The position numbers and the translations under genes were made by a program. A stretch of 64,000 bases of DNA from Lyngbya sp. CCAP 1446/10 (GTDB lineage: Bacteria; Cyanobacteriota; Cyanobacteriia; Cyanobacteriales; Microcoleaceae), in contig NZ_JAIGNI010000019.1 in the NCBI RefSeq assembly GCF_026130175.1, forward strand, positions 1 through 64,000, in the 5' to 3' direction. The notes beneath the pieces were generated by a model. The model was not told the origin of the DNA. It made no database searches and saw only the letters and a program-made list of their open reading frames with translations. Positions 7,474 to 18,200 of the stretch are shown here, in pieces. How positions within the stretch are numbered: position 1 is the stretch's first letter; every line of letters begins with the position of its first letter.

Positions 7474-8883
7474 ATGAATATCGAACTATTAAAAGAAAAA
7501 CTTAAACAGCTTAAAAAACGTCCCAATTCGAGCAAAGGAACGATCGACCAAATCGAAAACTGGTTAATCGGTTCCCACATTTTGCAGAGATTGCGGATTA
7601 ACCCTTACTACGTAGCAGGCGATACAGTCAAGAATGTTAAAAGAATTACTTCGGAATTTCTGCACGGAGTAAACGCCGGTGCTTTCGACTTGCACTGGGA
7701 CATCCACTGTCCCCACTGCAACATGATAGCAGAGGAATTTAAGGATTTGGCAGACACATCGGAAATGTCTTTCTGCCCGATGTGCGATCGCGAGTTTAAA
7801 ATTGATTTGCTCGATCGCGTCGAAGTTACTTTTTCCCTCAACAAAGAAATCGAAGACCCGCAACTGCGGCCCGTGTGCTCTCCGCCTCCGGTACTCCAGA
7901 ACAAACTGCAACTGGTAACGCCTCTCTACTGCACCGAATCCGAGACTGTCACCTTAGAAAACGGTCGATATCGCTACTGCTGTCCCCTCACTTTAGCTAA
8001 AGGGATTTTACAGGTTGAAGGCGAAGAAACCGCAGACATCCAAGAAATTCAACTCAAGCAGTTAGCGGGCAAAGATTTTGACAAAAAAGAGCTGAAAGTG
8101 CGTCCGGGAAAAGTGAAAATAGAACTAACTAATACCGAACACAATTTGTCTGGGCTGATTTTGCATTCCGATGTATTGCCCGATGAATTGACATTAGAAC
8201 AACTGCCCCTGCGGCTGTCAGGAATGCAACTGCTTCATCACCCGGATTACAAGCGTTTGTTTGGCGATCGAGTAATATCGGAAAGAGAGCGAGTCAAGAT
8301 TCGGGCGATTACTATTATGTTTACCGATATTACCGGTTCTACCAGAATGTACGAAACGCTGGGAGATACTAAAGCTTACAATATTGTGCGCGACCATTTT
8401 GAAATTTTCTTTGAGTCGATCGAGAAATTTGGCGGTAAAGTCATTAAAACTATCGGCGATGCCGTTATGGCTTCCTTTATCAGCAACGAACAAGCAATTA
8501 TGGCGGCCGCTGCTGCTGTGGCTAGTTTCAGAGAGTACAACTCAACTCGCCAACAAGAAGAGTGGATTCAAGTCAGAATTGGCATTCACCGAGGGACGGC
8601 TTTGCTCGTAAATCTTAATAATTCGATCGACTATTTTGGTTCCACAGTCAACAAAGCGGCCCGCATTCAAAATCTTTCTAAAAGTGACGAAGTTTCATTT
8701 TCCGAAGATGTTTATCATGACCAGGGATTTTTAACAGCATTAAAAGCTGCTGGAGTTTCCGAAATTCAAAGACGAGTTGAAGATTTAAAAGGGATACAAG
8801 GCGCACAAGTCGCTTTTACTGCTAAAATTAATACTGAATCAGTAATCGCCCTGTCTGCTGAACTGCTTGCTAAAAAAAGCTAA
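7474..8883 (+). CDS. Class III adenylate/guanylate cyclase with zinc-ribbon-like N-terminal domain
   Basis: The product is 469 residues. The C-terminal cyclase domain (about 275-450) has the metal-binding aspartates D285 in MFTDITGST and D329 in KTIGDAVMASF, plus N393 and R397 in VNKAARIQ, so it should be active. The N-terminal half (1-260) resembles the DUF5939 type found in front of such cyclases. It carries two CxxC pairs, C79-PH-C82 and C101-PM-C104, that could bind zinc. No membrane segment or signal peptide is seen, so it is probably a soluble sensor-cyclase making cAMP or cGMP. The ATG at 7474 lacks a strong Shine-Dalgarno. It stands alone, 229 bases upstream of the first CheB-CheR kinase gene on the same strand. 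Confidence 0.9.
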   Translation: MNIELLKEKLKQLKKRPNSSKGTIDQIENWLIGSHILQRLRINPYYVAGDTVKNVKRITSEFLHGVNAGAFDLHWDIHCPHCNMIAEEFKDLADTSEMSFCPMCDREFKIDLLDRVEVTFSLNKEIEDPQLRPVCSPPPVLQNKLQLVTPLYCTESETVTLENGRYRYCCPLTLAKGILQVEGEETADIQEIQLKQLAGKDFDKKELKVRPGKVKIELTNTEHNLSGLILHSDVLPDELTLEQLPLRLSGMQLLHHPDYKRLFGDRVISERERVKIRAITIMFTDITGSTRMYETLGDTKAYNIVRDHFEIFFESIEKFGGKVIKTIGDAVMASFISNEQAIMAAAAAVASFREYNSTRQQEEWIQVRIGIHRGTALLVNLNNSIDYFGSTVNKAARIQNLSKSDEVSFSEDVYHDQGFLTALKAAGVSEIQRRVEDLKGIQGAQVAFTAKINTESVIALSAELLAKKS

Positions 8884-8989
8884 TAAGGTAAGCAGATATA
8901 CTGGTTATTTCCCGCTTCTCCTGGTAATTTACGCAACAGCAGATACAGTCCTTCGATCGCGCTCATCTAATCGCTCCCAAGCTACACCT

Positions 8990-9055
8990 CATCCTTAAGC
9001 TAGTTGCGTAATTGTACTAACTTAAGCTCTAATAAAAATAGTCCGAATTACTCAG
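8990..9055 (+). promoter_or_regulatory. Upstream block shared with the paralogue at 15131-15203
   Basis: The stretch CCTTAAG...TTGCG...AATAGTCCGAATTACTC upstream of the first CheB-CheR kinase matches CCTTAAG...TTGCA...AATAGTCCGCATTACTC upstream of the second. The match shows that the duplication included the 5' control region. The conserved core AATAGTCCGxATTACTC could be a regulator site or a promoter element; which one is unknown. Confidence 0.45.
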
Positions 9056-9112
9056 CCGCACGCTCAACAGATATATTTGCTGCGAAATAGCTGCGGTACA
9101 GGATTTAAAAGC

Positions 9113-12100
9113 ATGACTTCTAATCAATTCTCTCCAGAAATTACACCCGAATCGATCGCCCCAGCCGCCCTCGACAGCGCACAATTAGCCACAACGGATG
9201 CCCCCTTTCCGATTGTGGGGATTGCCGCCTCAGCAGGAGGGTTGGAAGCATTTACGGGGCTACTCAGCCATTTACCAGTAGATACGGGTATGGCGTTTGT
9301 GCTGATTCAGCATTTAGCGCCCGATCACAAGAGTTTGCTGACCGAGATTCTCGCCAGAGAAACGCAAATGCCTGTTAGTGAGGTAAAAGACGGCGTAGCT
9401 GTAGAGCCGAATCAAGTCTACATCATTCCGCCAAACACCAAAATGGTGCTATCTAAAGGCGTGCTGCAACTATCACCCCGCGAGAAGATTTATGGCAAAT
9501 ATATGCCGGGAGATGCGTTTTTTACGTCATTGGCGATCGATCGCGGACACAAAGCCATCGCCGTAGTATTATCCGGGGGAGACGGCGACGGTTCACTGGG
9601 ACTCAAGGCAATCAAAGCAGCCGGAGGCATGACTTTTGCTCAATGTCAAGACACGGCAAAATTCGATAGTATGCCTAACACGGCTGTGGCTACAGGAAAT
9701 GTCGATTTTGTTCTGCCACCGGAAAAAATTGCCGAGGAACTGGCAAACTACAGTCGCAATCCCCTTCTCACTTCCCCGCTTCCCCTGACAATAGTTGAGG
9801 AATCGCCGCAACAGGAAGATGCCCTGGCCACTATTTTTGCGCTGCTGAAATCGACTACAGGCGTTGATTTTAGCCACTACAAACGCACCACGATCGCTCG
9901 ACGCATCCAGCGGCGGATGGTATTGTACAAGCTGGAGACATTGGATGCTTACGCCGAACACCTGCGACACAATTCGGCTGAAGTCAAAGCTTTGTATGAA
10001 GAAATCCTGATCCACGTTACCAGTTTCTTCCGCGATCCCGAAGTATTTGACAATTTGAAAAAGCTGGTTTTCCCCACGATTACCCAAAATAAATCGGCAA
10101 ATGCTCCGATTCGGATTTGGGTGGCGGGATGTTCCACGGGTGAAGAAGTTTATTCGATCGCCATTTGTTTGTTAGAGTTTTTGGGCGATCGAGTTATCCC
10201 GCCGCCGATCCAGATTTTTGCCACAGATATTAGCGAGACCGCGATCGGCAAAGCGAGGTCTGGCTCCTACTCAGAAAACCAGATGGTAGACATTTCACCA
10301 GAGCGCCGTCAACGCTTCTTTATTCGCGCCGAAGTAGGAGGTAGTTATAGAATCTGCAAAGCTATCCGCGAAATGTGTGTATTTGCCCGACAAGACTTAG
10401 GCAGCGACCCGCCTTTTTCCAATCTCGATTTAGTTAGCTGTCGCAATGTGCTGATCTACTTGGGAGAATCATTGCAAAAGAAAGTGATGCCGATTTTTCA
10501 TTACAGTCTTAACCCAACAGGGTTTCTGCTGTTAGGCACTTCTGAGAGTATCGGCAAATATTCATACTTGTTTAATTCGGTGGATAAAAAGTCTAAAATT
10601 TATGCTAAAAAGTTAACTGCGACTCGTCCCATTTTTTCGTTTATGCCGAGTTCCTATCCAGTCGCTAAAGTAGGTGAACGGCAGGGAGTAAATGAAAAAT
10701 TGATGAATGGCTTTGACTTACAGCGAGAAACTGAACAACTGATTTTGAATCGCTATGCCCCAGCCAGTGTGGTTGTCAACGAGGAGATGAAAATCCTGCA
10801 AGTGCGGGGAGACATCGATCCTTACTTTAAAGTGGCAGCCGGAACGCCGGACTTAAACTTGCTGACAATGGCAAGGACAGGCTTGCTGCTTGATCTTCGC
10901 ACCGCGATTTATCAGGCACAAACGCAGAACGCGACTGTTAGGAAAGAAGGAGTATCGGTTGAATCGGGCGGGCGATCGACTATCGTCAATATTGAGGTGA
11001 TACCGTTCCAGCCACAGGCTGTCGAAACACGCTACATTGTGGTGCTATTTGAAGAGGCTGCACCCACGGATCTCAACTTTTGCAGCCTCACTTCCGAAAG
11101 CGGCGAGCAAGGTGATTTAGATCCTGAAAATGAGCGGCTGAGGCAGGCACTTGCCACGGCCAACCAAGAAAAAAATGCTGCTCAAGCGCACCTGCAATCG
11201 CTGATCGAGGAGCAGGAAAATCTCAACCAAGACCTCAAAATTGCCAACGAAGAAATCCTATCGAGCAATGAGGAGTTGCAAAGCACCAACGAGGAGTTAG
11301 AAACTGCCAAAGAAGAGATTCAAGCCACTAACGAAGAACTCACCACCACTAACGAGGAACTTCGGAGCCAATATCTTGAACAAACCCAGCTCAATAACGA
11401 TCTGACAAATTTGCTGGCTAGTATCAATATCCCAGTCTTAATGCTGGCAAACGATTTACATATTCGACGCTTTACGCCAACGGCGCAGCAACTTTTTAAT
11501 CTGATTCCCACAGATATTGGACGACCTTTTAGCGACATCCGATTAACTCTTGACGTTCCTGACTTGGAACAGATGATTTTGGAGGTGATTGATACTCTCC
11601 AGACGAAAGAACAAGAAGTTCAAACTCAAGCGGGATATTGGTACAACCTCCGCATTCGTCCTTATCGCACAACGGAAAACCGGATTGACGGTGTGGTAAT
11701 GGTTTTGATTGATATTGATGCTCTTAAACGCAGTGCCAGAACCTTAGAGGATGCCCGCAACTACGCTGAAACAATCGTGGAAACTGTGCAAACGCCTTTA
11801 GTCGCGCTAGATGCTGATTTCCGAGTGAACAAAGCAAATCGATCGTTCTATGAAACGTTTGAGGTTTCATTCTCAGATACATCAAAATCTTCGCTGTTTG
11901 AGCTAGGAAACGGGCAGTGGAATATCCCCCAATTGCGATGGATCTTGGAAGATATTCTGGTTAGTGATGTTCAGCTTCAAAACTTTGAGTTGGATCACCA
12001 GTTTGAGCAGATCGGGCAGAAAACTATGCTGCTGAATGCTTGTAAACTTGAACGCGAAGACAAAGCTTTAATGATTCTGTTGTCGATCGAGGATATCACC

Positions 12101-13330
12101 GATCGCAAGCAGTTTGAAATACAGCGATCGCAGTTATTGGAGCAGGAACAGTTAGCCCGCCAACAGGCAGAAACCGCCAACCGTACTAAAGATGAATTTC
12201 TGGCGAATCTCTCCCACGAGCTCCGCAATCCCCTGACTCCGATCCTGGGATGGGCACAACTGCTGAAATCTGGTCAGCTTAAGGGAGCAGCCGCTAATCG
12301 CGCTCTAGAGGTGATCGAGCGGAGCGCGAGGGCGCAATCTCAGTTAATCGAAGATATGCTGGATATTTCCCGGATTACCAGTGGCAAGCTGGCTCTCGAT
12401 ATCAGTCAGATCGATCTGGGGTTAGTGGTGCAAGCTGCGATTGATGGGGTGCAATTATCAGCGGAGGCCAAAAACATTGAAATTGTTTCGCAGTTGAGTT
12501 CTGCGACTGTTTTAGGCGATGCTGCTCGCTTGCAACAAGTTGTGTGGAATCTGCTATCTAATGCGATTAAGTTTACTCCAGCCGGGGGACGGGTGGAAAT
12601 TGCGTTGGAGTCGATCGACGATCACGCCGGGCTCCGAGTCAGCGACACGGGAAAAGGGATTCGGGCCGAATTTTTACCGTATATTTTCGATCGTTTCCAT
12701 CAAGGCGATTCCAGCACGACTAAGGCTAGTCAAGGGCTGGGATTGGGTTTGTCGATCGTGCGTCATCTGGTAGAATTGCACGGAGGAACGGTGAAAGCAG
12801 ATAGTCCGGGTGAGGGACAAGGAACTACAATCACCATGAGATTGCCGTTGCGAGAGTTGTCTGAAGTGTTGACAGGGGCGATCGATTTACAGCCAATTGT
12901 ATTGGCTGCGCCTGTGAATGTATCGAGTGATGATGTGCCTTCTTTGGATGGTTTGCACGTTTTAGTTGTGGATGATCTAATCGATACGCGCGATTTGTTA
13001 AAATTTGTGCTGGAAGGCTACGGGGCGGAGGTTTTGACGGTTGGAAATGCCCGAAGTGCGATGGCTGCTTTGACTGAAAATCCCGGCAAATACGACGTGC
13101 TAATCTCGGATATCGGGATGCCGGAGGAAGATGGGTATTTCTTGATTCGAGAGGTGCGAAGCCTTGCTGCGTCAGCCGGAGGGGAAATCCCAGCGGCGGC
13201 GCTGACTGCGTATGCTGGCGATAAAGAACGCGAAAGGGCGATCGAAGCGGGTTTTCAAACACATATTGCTAAGCCTGTAAAGCCCGTTCAATTAGGATTA
13301 ATTGTTGCTAATTTAGCAGGGCGATTTTAA
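9113..13330 (+). CDS. CheB-CheR-PAS-histidine kinase-receiver fusion, copy 1
   Basis: The product is 1405 residues from the ATG at 9113 (MTSNQFSPEIT); a TTG 12 codons upstream is less likely. The domain order is CheB-type methylesterase (about 30-215), CheR-type methyltransferase (about 240-500), a heptad coiled coil rich in NEEL repeats (about 675-760), PAS (about 770-890), a second PAS, HisKA (about 1025-1090), HATPase (about 1133-1245) and receiver (about 1288-1405). The CheB triad is present as S40 (ASAGG), H67 (QHLAP) and D159 (GGDGDG). The CheR part has VAGCSTGEEVYSIAI. The kinase His is H1035 (NLSHELRNP), and the receiver phospho-acceptor is D1333 (LISDIGMPEEDGY). No membrane segment is seen, so it acts in the cytoplasm. 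Methylation and phosphorelay roles are inferred from these intact sites; the input is unknown. A diverged tandem paralogue lies 1.9 kb downstream. Confidence 0.95.
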   Translation: MTSNQFSPEITPESIAPAALDSAQLATTDAPFPIVGIAASAGGLEAFTGLLSHLPVDTGMAFVLIQHLAPDHKSLLTEILARETQMPVSEVKDGVAVEPNQVYIIPPNTKMVLSKGVLQLSPREKIYGKYMPGDAFFTSLAIDRGHKAIAVVLSGGDGDGSLGLKAIKAAGGMTFAQCQDTAKFDSMPNTAVATGNVDFVLPPEKIAEELANYSRNPLLTSPLPLTIVEESPQQEDALATIFALLKSTTGVDFSHYKRTTIARRIQRRMVLYKLETLDAYAEHLRHNSAEVKALYEEILIHVTSFFRDPEVFDNLKKLVFPTITQNKSANAPIRIWVAGCSTGEEVYSIAICLLEFLGDRVIPPPIQIFATDISETAIGKARSGSYSENQMVDISPERRQRFFIRAEVGGSYRICKAIREMCVFARQDLGSDPPFSNLDLVSCRNVLIYLGESLQKKVMPIFHYSLNPTGFLLLGTSESIGKYSYLFNSVDKKSKIYAKKLTATRPIFSFMPSSYPVAKVGERQGVNEKLMNGFDLQRETEQLILNRYAPASVVVNEEMKILQVRGDIDPYFKVAAGTPDLNLLTMARTGLLLDLRTAIYQAQTQNATVRKEGVSVESGGRSTIVNIEVIPFQPQAVETRYIVVLFEEAAPTDLNFCSLTSESGEQGDLDPENERLRQALATANQEKNAAQAHLQSLIEEQENLNQDLKIANEEILSSNEELQSTNEELETAKEEIQATNEELTTTNEELRSQYLEQTQLNNDLTNLLASINIPVLMLANDLHIRRFTPTAQQLFNLIPTDIGRPFSDIRLTLDVPDLEQMILEVIDTLQTKEQEVQTQAGYWYNLRIRPYRTTENRIDGVVMVLIDIDALKRSARTLEDARNYAETIVETVQTPLVALDADFRVNKANRSFYETFEVSFSDTSKSSLFELGNGQWNIPQLRWILEDILVSDVQLQNFELDHQFEQIGQKTMLLNACKLEREDKALMILLSIEDITDRKQFEIQRSQLLEQEQLARQQAETANRTKDEFLANLSHELRNPLTPILGWAQLLKSGQLKGAAANRALEVIERSARAQSQLIEDMLDISRITSGKLALDISQIDLGLVVQAAIDGVQLSAEAKNIEIVSQLSSATVLGDAARLQQVVWNLLSNAIKFTPAGGRVEIALESIDDHAGLRVSDTGKGIRAEFLPYIFDRFHQGDSSTTKASQGLGLGLSIVRHLVELHGGTVKADSPGEGQGTTITMRLPLRELSEVLTGAIDLQPIVLAAPVNVSSDDVPSLDGLHVLVVDDLIDTRDLLKFVLEGYGAEVLTVGNARSAMAALTENPGKYDVLISDIGMPEEDGYFLIREVRSLAASAGGEIPAAALTAYAGDKERERAIEAGFQTHIAKPVKPVQLGLIVANLAGRF

Positions 13331-13390
13331 CAGTTGACAGTTGACAGTTGAGAGTTGATAGTGAATATTTTTGAGAAGACTCGGCGGTTG

Positions 13391-13716
13391 AACTCTTGTC
13401 CCCCCCTTCTTAAGGGGGGTTAGGGGGGATCTCCGGGCCGAGATTACAATAATTATGACAAAACAAGTTCAGTTAACAATTTTTATAGCCCGGAGATCCC
13501 CCTAAATCCCCCTTAAGAAGGGGGACTTTGAGAACACTCTTGTCCCCCCCTTCTTAAGGGGGGTTAGGGGGGATCAAGCCGAGATTACGAGAATGATAAC
13601 AAAATAGGTTCAGTTAACAATTTTTCCGCCCCGGAGATCCCCCTAAATCCCCCTTAAGAAGGGGGACTTTGAGAAGAGTCTTGTCCCCCCCTTCTTAAGG
13701 GGGGTTAGGGGGGATC
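13391..13716. repeat. GGGGGATC inverted-repeat elements, 143-bp tandem array
   Basis: One half unit (13391-13431) and two complete 81-bp elements (13495-13575 and 13636-13716) are arranged with a period of about 142 bp. Each full element begins GATCCCCCTAAATCCCCCTT, has the spacer ACTTTGAGAAxACTCTTGTC, and ends CTTAAGGGGGGTTAGGGGGGATC-like, so the ends are inverted copies. The interspersed DNA (AATTATGACAAAA, GGTTCAGTTAACAATTTTT) repeats with them. The rest of the 13331-13739 gap has only a short CAGTTGA repeat after the stop codon. Confidence 0.92.
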
Positions 13717-13739
13717 TCCGGATCGAGATTAGGAGAATT

Positions 13740-14183
13740 ATGATCAAATTAAACGACTCCAATTTCCACCTACCTTACAACCCAAAACTTATCCCAATCG
13801 CCCAAGAATTTCGGAAAAATCCAACTCCAGCCGAAAAAAAACTTTGGCAAGATTTTCTGAGAAATTTCCCTTTTCGAGTTTTGAGACAGCGGCCTATTGA
13901 CAATTTTATCGTAGATTTTTATTGTGCTGCTTTAAGATTAGTAATTGAGGTTGATGGAGAGAGTCATTTTACCGAACAGGGGAAACAACATGATGCAGAA
14001 AGAACAGGGATTTTAGAGGGGTATGGGCTGAAAGTTGTCAGGTTTACGAATGTTGATGTGTTGCAGTGTTTTGAGGGAGTTTGTCAGGAGTTGTGGGCGG
14101 AGGGCGATCGTAATAGCAGAGGCCAGATCCCCCCTAACCCCCCTTCAGAAGGGGGGGACAAGAAGCGATCGGGCATCTCGTAA
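13740..14183 (+). CDS. DUF559 endonuclease-like protein, intact copy
   Basis: The product is 147 residues. The DUF559 core is complete: FRKNPTPAEKKLWQDFLRN, RQRPIDNFIVDFYCAALRL, VIEVDGESHF and ERTGILEGYGLKVVRFTNVDV. The family has a restriction-endonuclease-like (Vsr-related) fold, and the D-F-Y-C...V-I-E-V-D-G residues would form the catalytic core. The biological role is unknown. The ATG at 13740 follows AGGAG by a short spacer. The last 25 or so residues (RGQIPPNPPSEGGDKKRSG) are translated from a GGGGGATC repeat, so the gene runs into the repeat. A nearly identical copy, with only four substitutions over about 412 bp, lies at 19721. Arrays of the same element lie on both sides of this gene. 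Confidence 0.88.
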   Translation: MIKLNDSNFHLPYNPKLIPIAQEFRKNPTPAEKKLWQDFLRNFPFRVLRQRPIDNFIVDFYCAALRLVIEVDGESHFTEQGKQHDAERTGILEGYGLKVVRFTNVDVLQCFEGVCQELWAEGDRNSRGQIPPNPPSEGGDKKRSGIS

Positions 14184-14585
14184 TAGCAGAGGCCAGATCC
14201 CCCCTAACCCCCCTTCAGAAGGGGGGGACAAGAAGCGATCGAAGTTCCCCTTCAGAAGGGGGGGACAAGAAGCGATCGGGCATCTCGTAATAGCCGAGGC
14301 CAGATCCCCCCTAGCCCCCCTTCAGAAGGGGGGGACAAGAAGCGATCGAAGTTCCCCTTCAGAAGGGGGGGACAAGAAGCGATCGGGCATCTCGTAATAG
14401 CCGAGGCCAGATCCCCCCTAGCCCCCCTTCAGAAGGGGGGGACAAGAAGCGATCGAAGTTCCCCTTCAGAAGGGGGGGACAAGAAGCGATCGGGCATCTC
14501 GTAATAGCCGAGGCCAGATCCCCCCTAGCCCCCCTTAAGAAGGGGGGGATAAGAAGCGAGCGAAGTTCCCCTTAAAAAAGTAGAG
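14105..14585. repeat. 107-bp tandem repeat array built from GGGGGATC half elements
   Basis: The word GGGCATCTCGTAATAG recurs at 14171, 14278, 14385 and 14492, an exact 107-bp period. Each unit holds GAGGCCAGATCCCCCC, then CCTTCAGAAGGGGGGGACAA, a GCGATCG site, and a second TTCAGAAGGGGGGGACAA. The array starts inside the DUF559 coding tail. Open frames across it are repeat translations, not genes. Confidence 0.93.
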
Positions 14586-14586
14586 T

Positions 14587-14842
14587 TTGAGTGTTATTGT
14601 CCCCTCAAAAAGAGAGAATTTGACCGCTGCTTTTCCCCCGTCAAGAAAAGAGAATTTGAGCGCTGCTTATCCCCATCAAAAAAGGAGAATTTGAGCGCTG
14701 CTTATCCCCATCAAAAAAGGATAATTTGAGCGCTGCTTATCCCCATCAAAAAAGGATAATTTGAGCGCTGCTTGTCCCCATCAAAAAAGGATAATTTGAG
14801 CGCTTCTTGTCCCCCCCTTCTTAAGGGGGGCTAGGGGGGATC
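14587..14842. repeat. 35-bp tandem repeats ending in a GGGGGATC half element
   Basis: About seven units of roughly 35 bp (AATTTGAGCGCTGCTTATCC then CCATCAAAAAAGG) occur with exact 35-bp spacing from 14656 to 14796. They run into a half element TCCCCCCCTTCTTAAGG...GGGGGGATC at 14806-14842. They look like amplified fragments of the neighbouring family. There are no spacers between units, so this is not CRISPR. Confidence 0.88.
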
Positions 14843-14900
14843 TGGCCTCTGCTAGCAGCGAAAAATCTCAAGGATTTTAGTTTTCAGTTAACACTAATAG

Positions 14901-14997
14901 CCGATCGCCCCACATCACAAAAGCTAAGCCGATCGCCCCACATCACAAAAGCTAAGCCGATCGCCCCACATCACAAAAGCTAAGCCGATCGCCAACA
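14901..14997. repeat. 28-bp tandem repeat, 3.5 copies
   Basis: CCGATCGCCCCACATCACAA followed by AAGCTAAG is repeated at 14901, 14929 and 14957, with a partial copy at 14985. The units are identical to each other. The remainder of the gap (14998-15259) contains the 5' region of the second kinase gene and no other gene. Confidence 0.9.
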
Positions 14998-15130
14998 ATG
15001 ACATAAGATTTAGCAATTACCTAAAAACCGGGTTTTCATACCAAAAAATCTCGTTACAGCCGCCCACCAGAGTATAAACAATCGATTTCTTCAGTAATTG
15101 TGCCTAAGTCCTTTTATCGACGCTCTCACA

Positions 15131-15203
15131 TTGCACCTAAGCCTTAAGGCGGTTGCACAATCTTAGCAATTCAAGCTGCTATTAGAATAGTCCGCATTAC
15201 TCG
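15131..15203 (+). promoter_or_regulatory. Upstream block shared with the first kinase gene
   Basis: CCTAAGCCTTAAGG...GGTTGCACAAT...AATAGTCCGCATTACTC is the counterpart of 8990-9055. Both blocks end about 60 bases before their start codons. Conservation above the surrounding drift suggests a shared control site. Confidence 0.45.
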
Positions 15204-15259
15204 GAGGCTGACAAGGGTTGGCTGCTAATAACTGCGTGCGGTAATTAAAATGGATATTT

Positions 15260-18200
15260 ATGAACTTATCTAACGAAGATACATTTGCACCGATCGCCCC
15301 CGGTGCGATCGACTTAGAGCTAGAAGCCAAAACCGATGCCCCTTTTCCGATCGTCGGGATTGTGGCCTCTGCTGGAGGGTTGGAAGCATTCATCCAGTTG
15401 CTGATTCACTTACCCGCAGATACCGGCATGGCATTTGTGCTGATCCAGCACCTAGCGCCCGATCGCAAAAGCCTGCTGGGCGAAATTCTCAGCAGAACCA
15501 CGCAAATGCCCGTGGGCGAGGTGGAAGACGCGATCGCCCCAGAACCGAACCATGTTTACATCATTCCGCCGAATACCAAGCTGCTGCTGCTGGAAGGAAG
15601 GCTGAAACTGATGCCGAGGGAGAAGGTTTTTGGCAAATATATGCCGGGAGATGCGTTTTTCGAGTCCTTAGCAGTCGATCGGGGGAACAAAGCCATCGCC
15701 GTAGTTTTATCGGGAGCCGATGGAGACGGAGCCTTGGGGCTGATGGCCATCAAAGCAGCCGGTGGCGTGACTTTTGCTCAATCCGAAGCAAGCGCAAAAT
15801 TCGACAGTATGCCCATTACCGCCGTCGCTACAGGCAGTGTAGACTTCATTCTGCCGCCCGAAGCAATTGCGCGGGAACTAGAAAATCTCAGCCGCCATGC
15901 CTTTCTAGTCGGGCCGCTCCCCGTCACAATCCCTGAAGAATTGCCAGAACCCGGATCTGCCCTGGGGACTATTTTTGCGCTGCTAAAATCGACCGCAGGC
16001 GTTGACTTCACCCACTACAAATCGGCCACCCTGAACCGACGAATGCAGCGGCGGATGCTGCTGTACAAGATGGTACGATTGGAAGATTACGCCCAATATC
16101 TGCTCGAATATCCGGCGGAAGTCACAGCTTTGTATGAAGAAATTTTGATCCACGTCACGAGTTTTTTCCGCGACTTAGAAGCTTTTCAACGCTTAAAAGA
16201 GCAAGTTTTCCCCACAATTACCCAAAATAAATCGGCAGAAGCTCCGGTGCGGATTTGGGTGGCGGGATGTTCGACTGGTGAAGAGGTTTACTCGATCGCC
16301 ATTTGCTTGTTAGAGTATTTGGGCGATCGAAATCTGTCGCTGCCGATTCAGATTTTTGCTACAGATATCAGCGAAGGGGCGATCGGCAAAGCGAGGTCTG
16401 GCCTGTACTCAGAAAACCAAATGTTAGGCGTTTCCGAAGAGAGACGCACCCGCTTCTTTGTCCCCGTAGAAACAGGCAGATATCGCATCAGCAAAGCAGT
16501 CCGCGAACTGTGCGTATTCGCCCGACAAAACTTAGGCATCGATCCGCCTTTTTCTAATCTCGATCTGATTAGCTGCCGCAATGTGCTGATTTATTTAGCA
16601 GAACCTTTGCAAAAACGAGTTTTGGCGATTTTTCATTACAGTCTCAACCCAACAGGCTTCTTGATGCTCGGCACTTCCGAAAGTACGGGCAAATCCTCGG
16701 ACTTCTTTACTTTAGCCGACGGGCCGTCTAAAATTTTTACCAAAAAGTTAACAGCAACTCGTCCCCGACTTTCGTTTACGACGAGTTTCTCTCCCCTCTC
16801 TCAACTAGATAATCGGCGGCCAATGAATGCAAATTTTGCCAACAGCTTTGACTTGCAGCGCGAAACAGACCAATTGATTTTAAATCGCTCTGCTTCTGTC
16901 GGTGCGGTGGTGAACGACCAGATGGAGATTCTGCAACTGCGGGGAAATACCAATCGCTACTTGAGATTAACACCAGGAACGCCGAGTTTAAATTTGTTCG
17001 CAATGGCGGTTTCAGGATTGTCTGCGGAGCTTCGCACCGCAATTTATCAAGCGCAAAGCCAGAATGCGACGGTGAGAAAAGAAGGGGTGAGGGTGGAAGA
17101 GGGCGACACGACTTTCGTCAATTTTGAGGTGATTCCGTTCCAGCCGGCGATCGTGGAAACGCGCTATTTTTTGGTGCTGTTTGAAGAAGCTTTACCCCCA
17201 GCAAGCGACCTGGGAACCGTAACTTTTGACAGCTTAGAACCAAGCGATTTAGAGCGGGAAATAGTGCGACTGAGGCAGGAAATTGCCACCGCCAACCAAG
17301 ATAAAACACTGGCTCAAGCGCACCTGCAAGCGGTGGTAGAGGATCAAGAAAATCTCAATCAAGACCTGAGAGTTGCCAACGAAGAAATTATTTCGAGCAA
17401 TGAAGAACTGCAAAGCATCAACGAAGAACTAGAAACGGCTAAAGAAGAAATTCAAGCTACTAACGAAGAACTGATTACTACTGTCGAGGAACTTCGCACT
17501 CGAAATCTCGATTTGCAGCAGGTTAATAATGATGTGACTAATTTGCTTGCTAGTATCAGTATTCCAATTTTAATGCTGGCCGACGATTTGCGGATTCGCA
17601 GTTTTACGCCGATGGCGCAGCGACTGTTCAATCTAATTTCTACGGATGTCGGGCGCCCGTTTAGCGACATCCGAGCCAATCTGGAAATTCCCAATTTAGA
17701 AGCGATGATTTGGGAGGTGATCGATACTCTCAATACCAAAGAACAAGAAGTGCAAACTGCATCGGGATATTGGTACGCCCTCCGCATTCGTCCTTACCGG
17801 ACGCTTGAAAACCAGATTGAGGGTGTGGTAATAGTTTTGATCGATATTGATGCTCTCAAACGCACTGCTGCAACGTTAGAAACGGCTCGCAATTATGCAG
17901 AAACAATTGTGGAAAGCGTGCCGACGCCTTTAATTGTGCTGGATGCTGATTTGCGAGTGAACACTGCCAATCGAGCGTTATACGAAACGTTTCAAGTTTC
18001 ATCTTCCGAAACTGCCGAAGCTGACTGGTTTGAATGGGCTAACGGGCAGTGGAATATCCCGCAACTGCGAGGGCTTTTGGAAGATATTCGGGTTAATAAT
18101 GTTGAGATTAACAACTTTGAGATCGAGCAGGTTTTTGAGCTGATCGGGCCGAAAACTCTGCTGATCAATGCTTGTAAAGTTGAACCAAAAGACAGCGTTT

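Noticed and set aside
14035-14397. A 120-codon frame across the 107-bp array
   Set aside because: It overlaps the DUF559 gene in another frame and translates the GGGGGATC repeat only.
14587-14842. Regular 35-bp repeats that look like a CRISPR array
   Set aside because: The units are directly adjacent and nearly identical throughout, with no unique spacers and no cas gene nearby. They are tandem repeats.
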